Program-made: the position numbers and the translations under genes | Notes under the pieces: generated by a model | What the model saw: only the letters and a program-made list of their open reading frames with translations | What the model was told of the DNA's origin: nothing | Database searches by the model: none | From: an uncultured Eubacteriales bacterium | GTDB taxonomy: Bacteria > Bacillota > Clostridia > Christensenellales > Aristaeellaceae | DNA length: 64,000 nucleotides | Assembly: GCA_900315315.1 (NCBI GenBank) | Contig: OMYT01000002.1 | Coordinates: forward strand, 62,001 to 126,000 | Direction: 5' to 3' | Shown: in pieces, positions 9,208-18,130 of the stretch | Numbering within the stretch: position 1 is the stretch's first letter | Layout: every line of letters starts with the position of its first letter

Positions 9208-9236
9208 TGGGAACTGCTGAGGCAGTTCCCATTTTC
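9208..9236 (+). terminator. Terminator of the DUF3048 gene
   Basis: A perfect ten-base-pair stem TGGGAACTGC/GCAGTTCCCA, a TGAG loop, then TTTTC. Confidence 0.85.
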
Positions 9237-9268
9237 ATTACAATTATTTATCTGTTTGTAACAAACCC

Positions 9269-9297
9269 TTGCAATTATCGCATAAATATTATACAAT
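9269..9297 (+). promoter_or_regulatory. Promoter of the two-component operon
   Basis: TTGCAA (9269-9274), a 17-base spacer and TACAAT (9292-9297). Confidence 0.6.
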
Positions 9298-9330
9298 TTA
9301 GACAGTATTGGTTACGAAAGGGTGTTATTC

Positions 9331-10023
9331 GTGGGCAAAAGGATCCTCTTGGTTGATGACGAACCTTTGATTCTGAAAGGTCTGAAATATACCCTGGAGC
9401 AGGAAGGATACGAGACAGACAGCGCTATGGACGGAGAAGAAGCGCTGGCCAAATTTGACGCGTCTTCCTTTGACCTGATTTTGCTGGATGTTATGCTGCC
9501 CAAGCTTGACGGTATCGCGGTATGCCAGCGGATCCGGGAGCATAGCGACGTACCGATTATCATGCTGACCGCCAAAGGCGATGATATGGACAAGATCCTC
9601 GGCCTGGAATACGGGGCAGACGACTATATGACCAAGCCCTTCAATATTCTTGAGGTCAAGGCAAGAATCAAGACGATTCTGCGTCGGGTTTCCGGCAATG
9701 TGCAGCAGCAGGAGCACCGGGTGATCCGTGTTCACGATATGGAAGTGAACCTGATCAAGCGCAGCGTAACCCTCGGCGGGAAAGATATCAAGCTGACCGC
9801 CAAGGAATTTGATCTTCTGCAGATGTTTGTGACCAATCGGGGTACCGTTTTCAGCCGGGAACAGATGCTGGAGACGGTGTGGAAATATGATTATGCGGGA
9901 GACGCACGCACGGTGGATGTGCATATCCGCCGCCTGAGGGAAAAGATTGAGAGGGATACTTCAAAGCCTGAATTCATCTTTACCAAATGGGGAGTTGGTT
10001 ACTATTTCACGGATCAGGACTAA
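9331..10023 (+). CDS. OmpR/PhoB-family response regulator
   Basis: DNA-binding regulator of 230 residues: a receiver domain (about 1-118) with the acidic pair DDE, phospho-acceptor Asp in LILLDVMLP, the conserved Thr in IIMLTAKGDD and Lys in YMTKPFN, then a winged-helix domain (about 130-230) with VDVHIRRLREKIE. The start is taken as GTG 9331 because AAAGGG lies eight bases before it. An in-frame GTG at 9322 has no ribosome site. It is paired with the histidine kinase whose gene overlaps its 3' end. The sequence is WalR/PhoP-like, but target genes cannot be told. Confidence 0.92.
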   Translation: MGKRILLVDDEPLILKGLKYTLEQEGYETDSAMDGEEALAKFDASSFDLILLDVMLPKLDGIAVCQRIREHSDVPIIMLTAKGDDMDKILGLEYGADDYMTKPFNILEVKARIKTILRRVSGNVQQQEHRVIRVHDMEVNLIKRSVTLGGKDIKLTAKEFDLLQMFVTNRGTVFSREQMLETVWKYDYAGDARTVDVHIRRLREKIERDTSKPEFIFTKWGVGYYFTDQD

Positions 10024-11365
10024 ACAGGCATTCTGGGCCAGCATCAGGTGGAAGATCCTGCTCCTGCTGACCGAAAAGCTGGCGCTTTCCGCGGCTCCGC
10101 TTTTTCAGTCCGTTTCGGTTGAGGAACTGAACGAGCTGATGGAGGAGAGCGCAGTCTCCATGAACGGCCGTCTGATGCTGATCGATATGGACGGAAAGAT
10201 TCAGTATGACACTTTCCAGACACTTTGCGGGCAGCGGATCCAGGTGGAGGAAGCACTGCAGGTGCTGACGGGGAACCAGACGGAAGCCTACGGGATTCAC
10301 TCGCCGGGGCGGGCGGTTGTTGAAGAAATGAACGGCGAAAAGAACGCCGACTATCTTGCCTACAGCGCACATGAAATGACAGGCTTTCAGGGCAGAATCG
10401 GGGTTGTCCTGTTTGTGAGCCGGGTCCAGAGCATGATGGACTCCATGAGTACGGTCCGGTGGAGACTGCTGAGCGTATTCGCGATTATCGTGATTGCCGC
10501 ACTGATTCTGGCCCTGGTCCTGAGTCAGGTGCTGACCAAACCCATTACAGCTCTGAGCCGTACGATGAGACGGATGGGGAAGGGAGACCTGAGCGCCCGC
10601 GTGCCGGTCATGGGCAGCGGGGAACTGAGGGAACTGGCGGAGAACTACAACACGATGGCAGCCCAGCTGGAGAGCCTTGACAAGACGAGAAACCAGTTTG
10701 TTTCCAATGCGAGCCACGAACTGAAGACGCCGCTTGCCACTATGAAGATTATGCTGGAAACCATGATGTATCAGCCGGATATGCCTGCGGAGCTCCGGAG
10801 CGAATTCATGAATGACATGAACCATGAGATCGACCGGCTGACCGGGATTATTACGGATCTGCTGGTGCTCACCAGAATGGACAATCAGGGCGAGATGAAC
10901 CGGGAAAAGGTCGATATGAGTGAGCTGACACAGGAGACGGTCCATCTGCTTCAGCCGGCCGCGGAAAAAAAGAATCAGCAGCTGACGGATGAAATTCAAC
11001 CTGGTCTGGAACTGTTCGGAGACCGGATCAAACTGAACCAGATTCTCTATAATCTGATGGACAACGCGATCAAATATACCCCCGAGAACGGGAAGATTCA
11101 TGTTTCCCTGAAAGAAGAGGACGGAAACCTTGTCTGGAGGGTGCGCGACGACGGAATCGGCATTCCCGAAGAGGATCAGGAACATATATTCGAACGGTTT
11201 TACAGGGTGGATAAGGCAAGAAGCCGCGAGACCGGCGGAACCGGTCTGGGACTGAGCATTGTCCGGCAGATGGTCAAAATGCACGGCGGAACGATATCCG
11301 TTTCCAGCAAACCGGACAGCGGCTCGGAATTTACGGTATCATTTCCCCGGGAAGGAGCAGCGTGA
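9947..11365 (+). CDS. Sensor histidine kinase, apparently lacking its first membrane helix
   Basis: Up to 472 residues: an extracytoplasmic-like region, one membrane helix (LLSVFAIIVIAALILALVLS), HAMP, HisKA with FVSNASHELKTPL carrying the phospho-acceptor His, and HATPase with NLMDNAIKYTP, DDGIGIP and GTGLGLSIVRQM. The kinase core is complete. The N-terminus is odd: IRWKILLLL, normally the beginning of transmembrane helix 1, runs straight into TEKLALSAAPLFQS, so the rest of the helix and some sensor residues seem deleted in frame. The start is uncertain: ATG 9947 overlaps the regulator by 77 bases, and TTG 9995 is another candidate. Confidence 0.85.
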   Translation: MRGILQSLNSSLPNGELVTISRIRTKQAFWASIRWKILLLLTEKLALSAAPLFQSVSVEELNELMEESAVSMNGRLMLIDMDGKIQYDTFQTLCGQRIQVEEALQVLTGNQTEAYGIHSPGRAVVEEMNGEKNADYLAYSAHEMTGFQGRIGVVLFVSRVQSMMDSMSTVRWRLLSVFAIIVIAALILALVLSQVLTKPITALSRTMRRMGKGDLSARVPVMGSGELRELAENYNTMAAQLESLDKTRNQFVSNASHELKTPLATMKIMLETMMYQPDMPAELRSEFMNDMNHEIDRLTGIITDLLVLTRMDNQGEMNREKVDMSELTQETVHLLQPAAEKKNQQLTDEIQPGLELFGDRIKLNQILYNLMDNAIKYTPENGKIHVSLKEEDGNLVWRVRDDGIGIPEEDQEHIFERFYRVDKARSRETGGTGLGLSIVRQMVKMHGGTISVSSKPDSGSEFTVSFPREGAA

Positions 11366-12906
11366 TGGGCAGAAAAGGAATATGTCTGCTGCTGGCGCTT
11401 TGCTGCCTGACAGTGCTTTCGGGATGTTCCGGGCGGCGGGAGGAGGACCGTCAGCCGGCGCCGACCCTCTCCCCGGCGGAAACCCGCCACATTGCTCCGG
11501 AACAGGATGAAGTGATTTCGGAAGGCGGAGAATACAGGCTCTATTTTCCGGGCCGGGATGATCTCGGGCTTGTTTCCAGAAGTACACAACTGGATCCCGC
11601 CAACCTGAGCGATACGGCTGAAATGCTTGTGCGCAGCCTGATTGCATATCCCGGAGATGAGGAAACCAGAAAACTCGGCGGAAACCGAGCCTTGGATTTG
11701 TATGGGGAGCATCCGATCGAAGTCAGCGGCGGGATCTGTACGGTCAATCTGGCCACGTCCGCGCTTCAGCTGAGTTTGCGGGATTACTACAAAAACTGTC
11801 TGGCACTGGCGACGACCCTGTGCGAACTGAAAGAGATTAACAGTGTCAATGTTCTGGTGGCCGATCAAAGCGTGGGCCTGGACATTACGGGCAATCTGCC
11901 CATGGGGACACTGACTGCGCATCCCGGTGAAAATCTGCCGGTGCTTTGGGAACAAATGGAAGCCAAAAGGACGCCGCTGGGGGAGGATCTCAGCAAAACG
12001 CCGCTGAGTACAATGGCAACCCTGTATTATCCGCTTCCGGACGGGCGGGGGATTGCCTGTGCCGCCAGGCTGGTCAGTTTTGACGGACAGACGCCCCAGC
12101 AGCTTGCTATGGGGCTGATCAACGCAGTCAGTTCCGTGAGAAAGAGCACGACCGGGGGACAAGGTTTTCCGGAACTGAGCGAGCTGCTGCTGCACGATCC
12201 CGTGACCAGCGAACTGGAGGAAGGCGGGAGACTGATTACCCTGAGCCTGTCGGAGGATGCTGAGGACAGGCTTACGGCAGGCGGAGCGGATCTGGCCTGC
12301 ACGGTTGCCGCGCTGACCTACACGCTGACGACTTTTATTCCCGGAATTGCCGCGGTGTGCATCCGCATCGGTGATAAACCGATTGCGGAGCTGCGCACGG
12401 ATCACTTTGATACCGTGACCGCATTGGGCGGACTGGTCAGGAGAAATATGGTTTCATCCTTTCTGATGGGCAACGCAACCGTATATTTCGCCCGGAACGG
12501 GATTCTCTGTGAATGTGAGCGGCCGGTTGACAGGCAATTGGCAGACAATCCCAGAGCGCAGCTTTGCGCACTGATGGATGGGCCGGACGGACGGGAACAG
12601 GCGGAGGATATTGTTGCAACGCTGCCCGGAAATGTACAGGAAGATGACATTCTGGGCATCCGGGCGGAGGGCGATACGCTTCTGGTGAATCTGAGCGAGG
12701 GTTTCCGATCAGAGATCCAGGAAATGGGGAAGGAAGCGGAGACGCTGATCTGTTACAGCATGGTCAATACACTGTGCAGGAATACCGGGATGAAACGGGT
12801 TTGCTTCTTCTTTGAGGGCGACCAGGTGGAAATGATCGCCGGCACAATCTACTGGGCCGGCGAGTTCCTCTACAACGTCGGGCTGGCGGAAAAAGGTTTG
12901 GGATAA
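11365..12906 (+). CDS. GerMN-domain lipoprotein
   Basis: Lipoprotein of 513 residues with a lipobox ending LSGC (Cys about residue 20). The region around MLVRSLIAYPG and SGGICTVNLA matches the GerMN domain found in GerM and LpqB-type proteins, which act in sporulation, germination or envelope sensing. A second, similar domain follows in the C-terminal half (TLLVNLSEGF). The ATG overlaps the kinase stop (TGATG), with GGAAGGAG seven bases before it, so it is translationally coupled to the two-component pair. This resembles actinobacterial MtrAB-LpqB, in which a GerMN lipoprotein accompanies the kinase. A role in modulating the kinase is inferred from that. Confidence 0.83.
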   Translation: MGRKGICLLLALCCLTVLSGCSGRREEDRQPAPTLSPAETRHIAPEQDEVISEGGEYRLYFPGRDDLGLVSRSTQLDPANLSDTAEMLVRSLIAYPGDEETRKLGGNRALDLYGEHPIEVSGGICTVNLATSALQLSLRDYYKNCLALATTLCELKEINSVNVLVADQSVGLDITGNLPMGTLTAHPGENLPVLWEQMEAKRTPLGEDLSKTPLSTMATLYYPLPDGRGIACAARLVSFDGQTPQQLAMGLINAVSSVRKSTTGGQGFPELSELLLHDPVTSELEEGGRLITLSLSEDAEDRLTAGGADLACTVAALTYTLTTFIPGIAAVCIRIGDKPIAELRTDHFDTVTALGGLVRRNMVSSFLMGNATVYFARNGILCECERPVDRQLADNPRAQLCALMDGPDGREQAEDIVATLPGNVQEDDILGIRAEGDTLLVNLSEGFRSEIQEMGKEAETLICYSMVNTLCRNTGMKRVCFFFEGDQVEMIAGTIYWAGEFLYNVGLAEKGLG

Positions 12907-12984
12907 AAGAAGAGGGTACTTATCTGATAAAAAAAAACCGGGATGAATTGTTCATTTTGCGTTCATATTCCTGACAAAAAGCAC

Positions 12985-12993
12985 TGATATACT
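12985..12993 (+). promoter_or_regulatory. Extended -10 promoter of htrA
   Basis: TGATATACT (TGn plus TATACT). No convincing -35 box stands at the right distance. Confidence 0.4.
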
Positions 12994-13023
12994 CATCTCG
13001 AAAACCGAAAGGAGGTTTTTGAG

Positions 13024-14313
13024 ATGAGAAAGATCATGAATCGTAAATTTCTGGGACTGATGGCACTGGCGCTGGTGTGCGTGTTTGCGGGAACGGTGAT
13101 CGGAACAACGCTTCCGGCAACCGCGGATGAACAGAAGGTCATCCTGACCTCTCCCTTCACGGACGCGATCGCGGAAGTCCGCGACAGCGTGGTCGGCGTA
13201 AACAATTACCAGATCGTGAACAACTACGGTAGCTACGGATATGATTTCCCCTGGAGCTACTTCGGATTCGGAAACGGCTATGGCAACGGCTATGGCAACG
13301 GCTACGGAAACGGCTACGGATACAACCAGCCGGATTCCGGGGAGGAAGTCAAGTACGGCAGCGGCTCCGGCGTAGTGATCGCGAAAGATTACGTGCTGAC
13401 CAACTACCATGTGGTGGATGACGCCCACAGCCTGAAGATTTCCATCGGCGAAGACGAGAAGAATCTTTACGACGCGACGGTAGCCGCCTTTGACGAGGAT
13501 AAGGACGTAGCGGTACTGCATGTGCTCGGATTGCCTCTGGATCCTGTTGAACTTGGCGACAGTGACGCCCTGCAGATCGGCGACTGGGTTGTGAACATCG
13601 GTAATGCGATCGGCTTTACCGGCACGGTAACCGCGGGTATTGTTTCCGGTATCAACCGTGAGATTGAAGGAGACAATAACTCTGTAGACAAATACGGCCG
13701 GGCAAGCAAGGTGGTCAACAAAATGATCCAGACCGACGCGGCGATTAACAGCGGCAACAGCGGCGGCGGCATGTTCAACACGGCAGGTCAGCTGGTCGGT
13801 ATTCCGACGCTGAAATATATCGGTACCCGCTACAGCAGCAATGCGACCGTCGAAAGTATCGGTATGTGCATCCCGATCAACGAAGCCAAGGAAGTTATCG
13901 AAAAGGCGCTGAACGGAGAAGGGACCGAGCCCGCGAAAGCCGGCGAAGAAGCAAAGACCGAAGGAACCGATAAAGGCCTGACAGGTAAACCCCGCATGGG
14001 CGTGACTGTGTCAACGGTCAGGGATACCCAGGGCATGCTGCCCAGAGGAGTTTACGTTGCCGAAGTTGAAAAAGACAGTCCTGCCGAAACGGCCGGACTT
14101 CAGGTCGGAGACATCATGGTGGAAATCAACGGCGAAGTAATCACCAGCGTGAGCCAGGAAGTCGAGATCATCGGCAAACTGAATGAAGGCGATGAGGTTA
14201 CCGTGAAGGTGTTCCGTCCTGCTCAGGTTGTGGACGGGCAGATTAAGAGCACCGAAGGTGAGTACGTTGATCTGACTGTGAAACTCGCGGTGATTGACGC
14301 GATTGCTCAGTAA
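13024..14313 (+). CDS. htrA: HtrA/DegP-like serine protease with PDZ domain
   Basis: Membrane-anchored extracytoplasmic quality-control protease of 429 residues. It has one N-terminal helix (about 13-32), a Gly-Asn-Tyr-rich linker, the protease domain and one PDZ domain near 325-420. The catalytic triad is visible: His in VLTNYHVVDDAH, Asp in FDEDKDVAVL and Ser in AAINSGNSGGGMF. The linker at about residues 83-100 is a perfect GNGY tandem repeat, not typical of the family. A strong GAAAGGAGG ribosome site precedes the ATG. It is a single-gene unit with its own terminator. Confidence 0.93.
   Translation: MRKIMNRKFLGLMALALVCVFAGTVIGTTLPATADEQKVILTSPFTDAIAEVRDSVVGVNNYQIVNNYGSYGYDFPWSYFGFGNGYGNGYGNGYGNGYGYNQPDSGEEVKYGSGSGVVIAKDYVLTNYHVVDDAHSLKISIGEDEKNLYDATVAAFDEDKDVAVLHVLGLPLDPVELGDSDALQIGDWVVNIGNAIGFTGTVTAGIVSGINREIEGDNNSVDKYGRASKVVNKMIQTDAAINSGNSGGGMFNTAGQLVGIPTLKYIGTRYSSNATVESIGMCIPINEAKEVIEKALNGEGTEPAKAGEEAKTEGTDKGLTGKPRMGVTVSTVRDTQGMLPRGVYVAEVEKDSPAETAGLQVGDIMVEINGEVITSVSQEVEIIGKLNEGDEVTVKVFRPAQVVDGQIKSTEGEYVDLTVKLAVIDAIAQ
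13270..13323 (+). repeat. Twelve-base tandem repeat coding GNGY
   Basis: Four and a half units of GGNAAYGGCTAY inside htrA, encoding successive Gly-Asn-Gly-Tyr in the linker before the protease domain. Third-position differences show the repeat is not a recent perfect expansion. Confidence 0.9.
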
Positions 14314-14324
14314 AACGAACAATG

Positions 14325-14357
14325 AAAAGCTCCGGGCCGAACGGCCCGGAGCTTTTT
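14325..14357. terminator. Bidirectional terminator between htrA and prs
   Basis: A perfect stem AAAAGCTCCGGGCC/GGCCCGGAGCTTTTT around GAAC, with A and T runs on both sides, so it can stop both convergent genes. Confidence 0.93.
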
Positions 14358-14369
14358 AGCGGCTAGCGG

Positions 14370-15587
14370 TCAGACGAGGCGGATGCCGGCGAGCATCTGC
14401 TCGTTGTTGTAACGCTTGATCAGCGCGTGGATCCTGTCATAGGGGTTGAGAAGCTTGCTCAGGCTCCGGTCATGGTTCAGGGTGGCGATGATATAGGAAA
14501 TGTATTTGCTCATATCCGCTTCGATGAACCATTCGGTTTTTGCCAGCTCAGGCTTCCGGTAGGTCAGGTTGGTGGTAATCACGCGGTCGATAATCCCGTC
14601 GCGGTAAGCTTTCTCGAAAATTTCAATCCCGCTGGTGAACAGGGCGAAGGTACAGCCGGCAAAAATCCGGTTGGCTTTACGCTTTTTCAGTTCCCTGGCC
14701 AGGTCAATAATGCTTTCGCCGCTGCCGATCATATCATCCGCGACGAAAACATCTTTCCCCTCCACGCTGTCACCCAGGTATTCATGGGCAACGATCGGGT
14801 TACGCCCGTTCACAATCCGGGTATAATCGCGCCGCTTATAGAACAGGCCCATATCCAGCCCCAGAACGGAGGCATAGAAGATATTGCGGTCAATGGCGCC
14901 TTCATCGGGGGAAACGATCATCATGTGCTGTTTATCAATCCGCAGGGTCTTATCTTTTTTCAGCAGAGCCTTGAAGATCTGATAGCTGGGCATGATACTC
15001 TCAAACCCGGTGGTCGGGATCGCGTTCTGAACGCGGGGATCATGGGCGTCAAAGGTGATGATGTTGGCAACGCCCATGTTTTCCAGCTCCTGCAGGGCCA
15101 TGGCGCAGTCCAGACTCTCCCGGGAGGCACGGCGGTGCTGCCGGCCTTCGTAGAGCATCGGCATAATGACGGTGACGCGTTTCGCTTTACCGCCCATGGC
15201 GGCGATAATGCGCTTGAGATTGGCAAAATGCTCGTCCGGACTCATCGGGACGCGCTGCCCGAACATCTCATACGAAACGTTATAGGCACCCGGATCGCAG
15301 AGGATATACATATCATACCCGCGGATGCTTTCTTTGATCATACCCTTGGCTTCACCATTGCCGAAGCGGGGGCAGGTAACATTTATCAGAAAATCCTGGC
15401 GTTCGACGCCGGGGGTAGTTCTCATATCTCCAGGCTCGGATTCTTCAGCATGATCCTGCCATTTTTTCAGCCAGCTGTTGACTTTTTCGCCTATCTCTTC
15501 CGTGCCCGGCATTGCGATCAGCCCCAGAGGGCCGACGGGATAAGTCAGAAAAGAGTCCTTGTTCCATGTGCTGACGAAATCAGTCAT
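14370..15587 (-). CDS. prs: Ribose-phosphate pyrophosphokinase (PRPP synthetase), long form
   Basis: Makes PRPP from ribose 5-phosphate and ATP for nucleotide, His and Trp synthesis. The PRPP-binding loop VFVADDMIGSGESIIDLA is clear, and VTVIMPMLYEGRQHRR matches the flexible ATP region. At 405 residues it is longer than the usual 310-320 and belongs to an extended clostridial form. An in-frame start at 15650 exists, but ATG 15587 has GGAGG seven bases before it and gives the natural MTDFVSTWNKD beginning. Confidence 0.9.
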   Translation of the reverse strand: MTDFVSTWNKDSFLTYPVGPLGLIAMPGTEEIGEKVNSWLKKWQDHAEESEPGDMRTTPGVERQDFLINVTCPRFGNGEAKGMIKESIRGYDMYILCDPGAYNVSYEMFGQRVPMSPDEHFANLKRIIAAMGGKAKRVTVIMPMLYEGRQHRRASRESLDCAMALQELENMGVANIITFDAHDPRVQNAIPTTGFESIMPSYQIFKALLKKDKTLRIDKQHMMIVSPDEGAIDRNIFYASVLGLDMGLFYKRRDYTRIVNGRNPIVAHEYLGDSVEGKDVFVADDMIGSGESIIDLARELKKRKANRIFAGCTFALFTSGIEIFEKAYRDGIIDRVITTNLTYRKPELAKTEWFIEADMSKYISYIIATLNHDRSLSKLLNPYDRIHALIKRYNNEQMLAGIRLV

Positions 15588-15739
15588 ACGTACCTCCTTC
15601 GAGGGTCGGTAGCAACACGTACAGAAAGAGTATACTCTCTTTTTTGCCAAAAGAGAAGCGAGAAAATGGTCGTTTCTGTTCCTTTTTACAACATGGAGAG
15701 GGAGTTAAGAGAGCGTTGAGAGAGGGAAAAGGATAAAAG

Positions 15740-15768
15740 TTGCGCCGCGGGAAAGATTAAATTATAAT
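15740..15768 (+). promoter_or_regulatory. Promoter of the LRR-lipoprotein operon
   Basis: TTGCGC (15740-15745), a 17-base spacer and a perfect TATAAT (15763-15768). Confidence 0.6.
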
Positions 15769-15803
15769 GATATATCATGGCCGAAAGGAAATGAGGGAAG
15801 AAC

Positions 15804-16757
15804 ATGAGCCTGAAAAGATGGGGAAGCCTGGTGCTCTGTATCCTGCTTCTGGGCGTGCTGAGCGGATGCGCGGCAGCGGAGGAAGAAACAGTGACCTACC
15901 GCAGTATCACGGTGAGCAAGAATACGGAAGAAGTGGATCTGGGAACACTGGGAATCATGCAGTGGGGCCCGTTCTATGATTTTCTCGGCCAGCTTCCCAA
16001 CCTGAAGAAAGTGGACATGTTCAACACGGTGCTGAACCTTCAGGTATATAACAAGCTGAATGAGCTTTTCCCGGACGTGGACTTCGGATGTCAGTTCCGT
16101 TTCGGCAAGCGCAGACTGCGGACGGATGACACGGCCTTTTCCACACTGTGGAGTGAGGGAGAACGTAAATTCAAGTATGATGAGATTTCCATGCTCAGCT
16201 GGTGCCGGAATCTGTATGCCCTGGATATCGGACATAATCCGGTGAAAAAGCTGGATTTTCTGTATGACCTGCCGGAACTGAGAGTACTGATCGTGGCCAT
16301 CTGTGACGTGACAGATATCACGCCGATCGCGAGTCTGAAGCATCTGGAATATCTGGAAATCTTTCATAACCGGATTACGGATATCTCCTGCCTGAAAGGG
16401 CTGGACCATCTGATGGATCTGAATCTGGTGAAGAACAAAGTGAAAGACCTGAGTCCGCTGATGGAAATGAAGAGCCTGAAACGACTGTGGATCCATCTGG
16501 CTGACGTGGACAATCCTGCCATGCCGGACGCTGCGACCCTGAAAGCGCTGCAGGAGGCGCTGCCGGACTGCCATATCGACGCGGAGTCAACCTCTACAGC
16601 CGGCGGCTGGCGCAAAGGCAGCTCTCACTATGAAGTGATCCAGAGAATATTCGGAACAAAGGTCTACGAGCCGTTTGAGGATTCGGACCCGGAGAATATG
16701 CCGGAGCCCTGGCGGAGCGAGCATCTGAATCCAAAGAAGCAGGAAGGGGACACATGA
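15804..16757 (+). CDS. Leucine-rich-repeat lipoprotein
   Basis: Lipoprotein of 317 residues with lipobox VLSGC (Cys about 23). From about residue 135 onward it has internalin-like leucine-rich repeats, for example LYALDIGHNPVKKLDFL, LRVLIVAICDVTDITPI and LEYLEIFHNRITDISCL at a period of about 22 residues. Such exported LRR proteins bind surface polymers or host proteins; the ligand is unknown. The stop overlaps the next start by four bases (ATGA), so it is coupled to the deacetylase. Confidence 0.85.
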   Translation: MSLKRWGSLVLCILLLGVLSGCAAAEEETVTYRSITVSKNTEEVDLGTLGIMQWGPFYDFLGQLPNLKKVDMFNTVLNLQVYNKLNELFPDVDFGCQFRFGKRRLRTDDTAFSTLWSEGERKFKYDEISMLSWCRNLYALDIGHNPVKKLDFLYDLPELRVLIVAICDVTDITPIASLKHLEYLEIFHNRITDISCLKGLDHLMDLNLVKNKVKDLSPLMEMKSLKRLWIHLADVDNPAMPDAATLKALQEALPDCHIDAESTSTAGGWRKGSSHYEVIQRIFGTKVYEPFEDSDPENMPEPWRSEHLNPKKQEGDT

Positions 16758-18121
16758 GAAGAACTGAACGTTTCTTATCCGTCCTGGCGTGTGTTCTGTC
16801 AGTGCTGCTGCTGGCCGGATGCCTGCCGGCGGCAGCCGGTGCGGAAACCATACAGGAATGCCACCGCGTGACCAATACCGCATCGGAGACGAAACAGGAA
16901 AACGGATCCCGGGTCAAGGTGTGGCAGGTGGACACAGCCCATCCCACAGTCTCGGAAGAAGTAAACGGTATTGCCGCGGAATGGGCGGAAGAACTGGGAC
17001 CGAACCTGGAGCAGGCGCAGAATAACGGAAAGAAGAACAGCCGCCTGGACGCTGAGATTCGATACAGCCGGACAGGCTTGCACTGGATGAGTTTCCTGAT
17101 TCAGGCCAGGACGACGTATCACCAGGAACTGAAAGCCCAGCGGTTTACGACCCGGACCTATGACATGGAGACCGGGGAACGGATCCTGATGACAGACCTG
17201 TTTGACGATGATGAGGAAACCTGGCAGATGTTGAGCGACCGGGTTCGCCAAACGCTGACGGATTACTGGCCGGAGGAGGAACCGGACGCGGAGAAGCTGG
17301 ACAAGCTATGCAGCCGCTCCGCCCTGGAAGAAGCGGAGTTTACGCTGCACGGGATGTCGCTGGTGCTGCACTATCCGGCGGAAAACCTGTATCCCGGACA
17401 CTATACGATGATGGAAGTACCGTTCTATTATCCGGAGATCCGGCCCCTGATGACCGAGAACGCGATGATGGAGACGGATAACCTGACATATTATAAAACC
17501 TGTGCACTGACCTTTGACGACGGGCCGAGCGCCTCCAAAAACACATCACTGGTGTTGGATGCCCTGATGGAGACCGGAGCGAGAGCTACTTTCTTTGTGA
17601 TCGGCAACCGGATAAAGGATTACCGGTGGTTTGTACAGCGGGAGCATGACGAAGGCCATGCGGTTGCCTCCCATAACTGGCATCACGGCAATGTAAACAA
17701 ATCCACGCCGGCGGCGCTGCGGGCGATGCCGAAGAAAGTCAATGCTTCGATGATCAAAGCGATCGGGATTCCGGTGCGGTACGATCGGGTGCCGGGCGGA
17801 CTGTATCCCAAGATGGTCAAATCAAAGGTCGGCTGGTCCTATATTCAGTGGAGTCTGGATACCTATGACTGGCGCGGAGGGAAAACAGCTGAGGTCATGC
17901 AGAAAGTGCGGAAAAAGCTGCATGACGGGGATATTATCCTTTGCCACGACACGAAGGACAACACGCCGGAATCAGCCCGGCAGATTATCCGGTATCTGGA
18001 AGAACAAGGATATATGCCGCTGACGGTTGACGAGCTTTTTGCGAAAGACGGGGTGGAGCTACAGCCTGATACTGTGTATTTCCGCTGTGATCAGGGGGAA
18101 ACAAGTATCAGAAAAGATTAG
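16754..18121 (+). CDS. Polysaccharide deacetylase lipoprotein with N-terminal PdaC-like region
   Basis: Exported lipoprotein of 455 residues (lipobox LLAGC) with two parts. The N-terminal half (about 40-235), including TRTYDMETGERILMTDLF, resembles the DUF3298-type domain of PdaC. The C-terminal half (about 245-430) is a NodB domain with TFDDGPS (catalytic base and metal Asp), the SHNWHH metal-binding region, RVPGG and the final ILCHD. It should deacetylate peptidoglycan N-acetyl sugars, which confers lysozyme resistance in the family. The exact substrate is inferred. It is translationally coupled to the LRR lipoprotein. Confidence 0.88.
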   Translation: MRRTERFLSVLACVLSVLLLAGCLPAAAGAETIQECHRVTNTASETKQENGSRVKVWQVDTAHPTVSEEVNGIAAEWAEELGPNLEQAQNNGKKNSRLDAEIRYSRTGLHWMSFLIQARTTYHQELKAQRFTTRTYDMETGERILMTDLFDDDEETWQMLSDRVRQTLTDYWPEEEPDAEKLDKLCSRSALEEAEFTLHGMSLVLHYPAENLYPGHYTMMEVPFYYPEIRPLMTENAMMETDNLTYYKTCALTFDDGPSASKNTSLVLDALMETGARATFFVIGNRIKDYRWFVQREHDEGHAVASHNWHHGNVNKSTPAALRAMPKKVNASMIKAIGIPVRYDRVPGGLYPKMVKSKVGWSYIQWSLDTYDWRGGKTAEVMQKVRKKLHDGDIILCHDTKDNTPESARQIIRYLEEQGYMPLTVDELFAKDGVELQPDTVYFRCDQGETSIRKD

Positions 18122-18130
18122 GATCAGCGA

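Noticed and set aside
14427-15719. A 430-codon plus-strand frame opposite prs
   Set aside because: Antisense to PRPP synthetase, which has intact motifs and a ribosome site on the minus strand.
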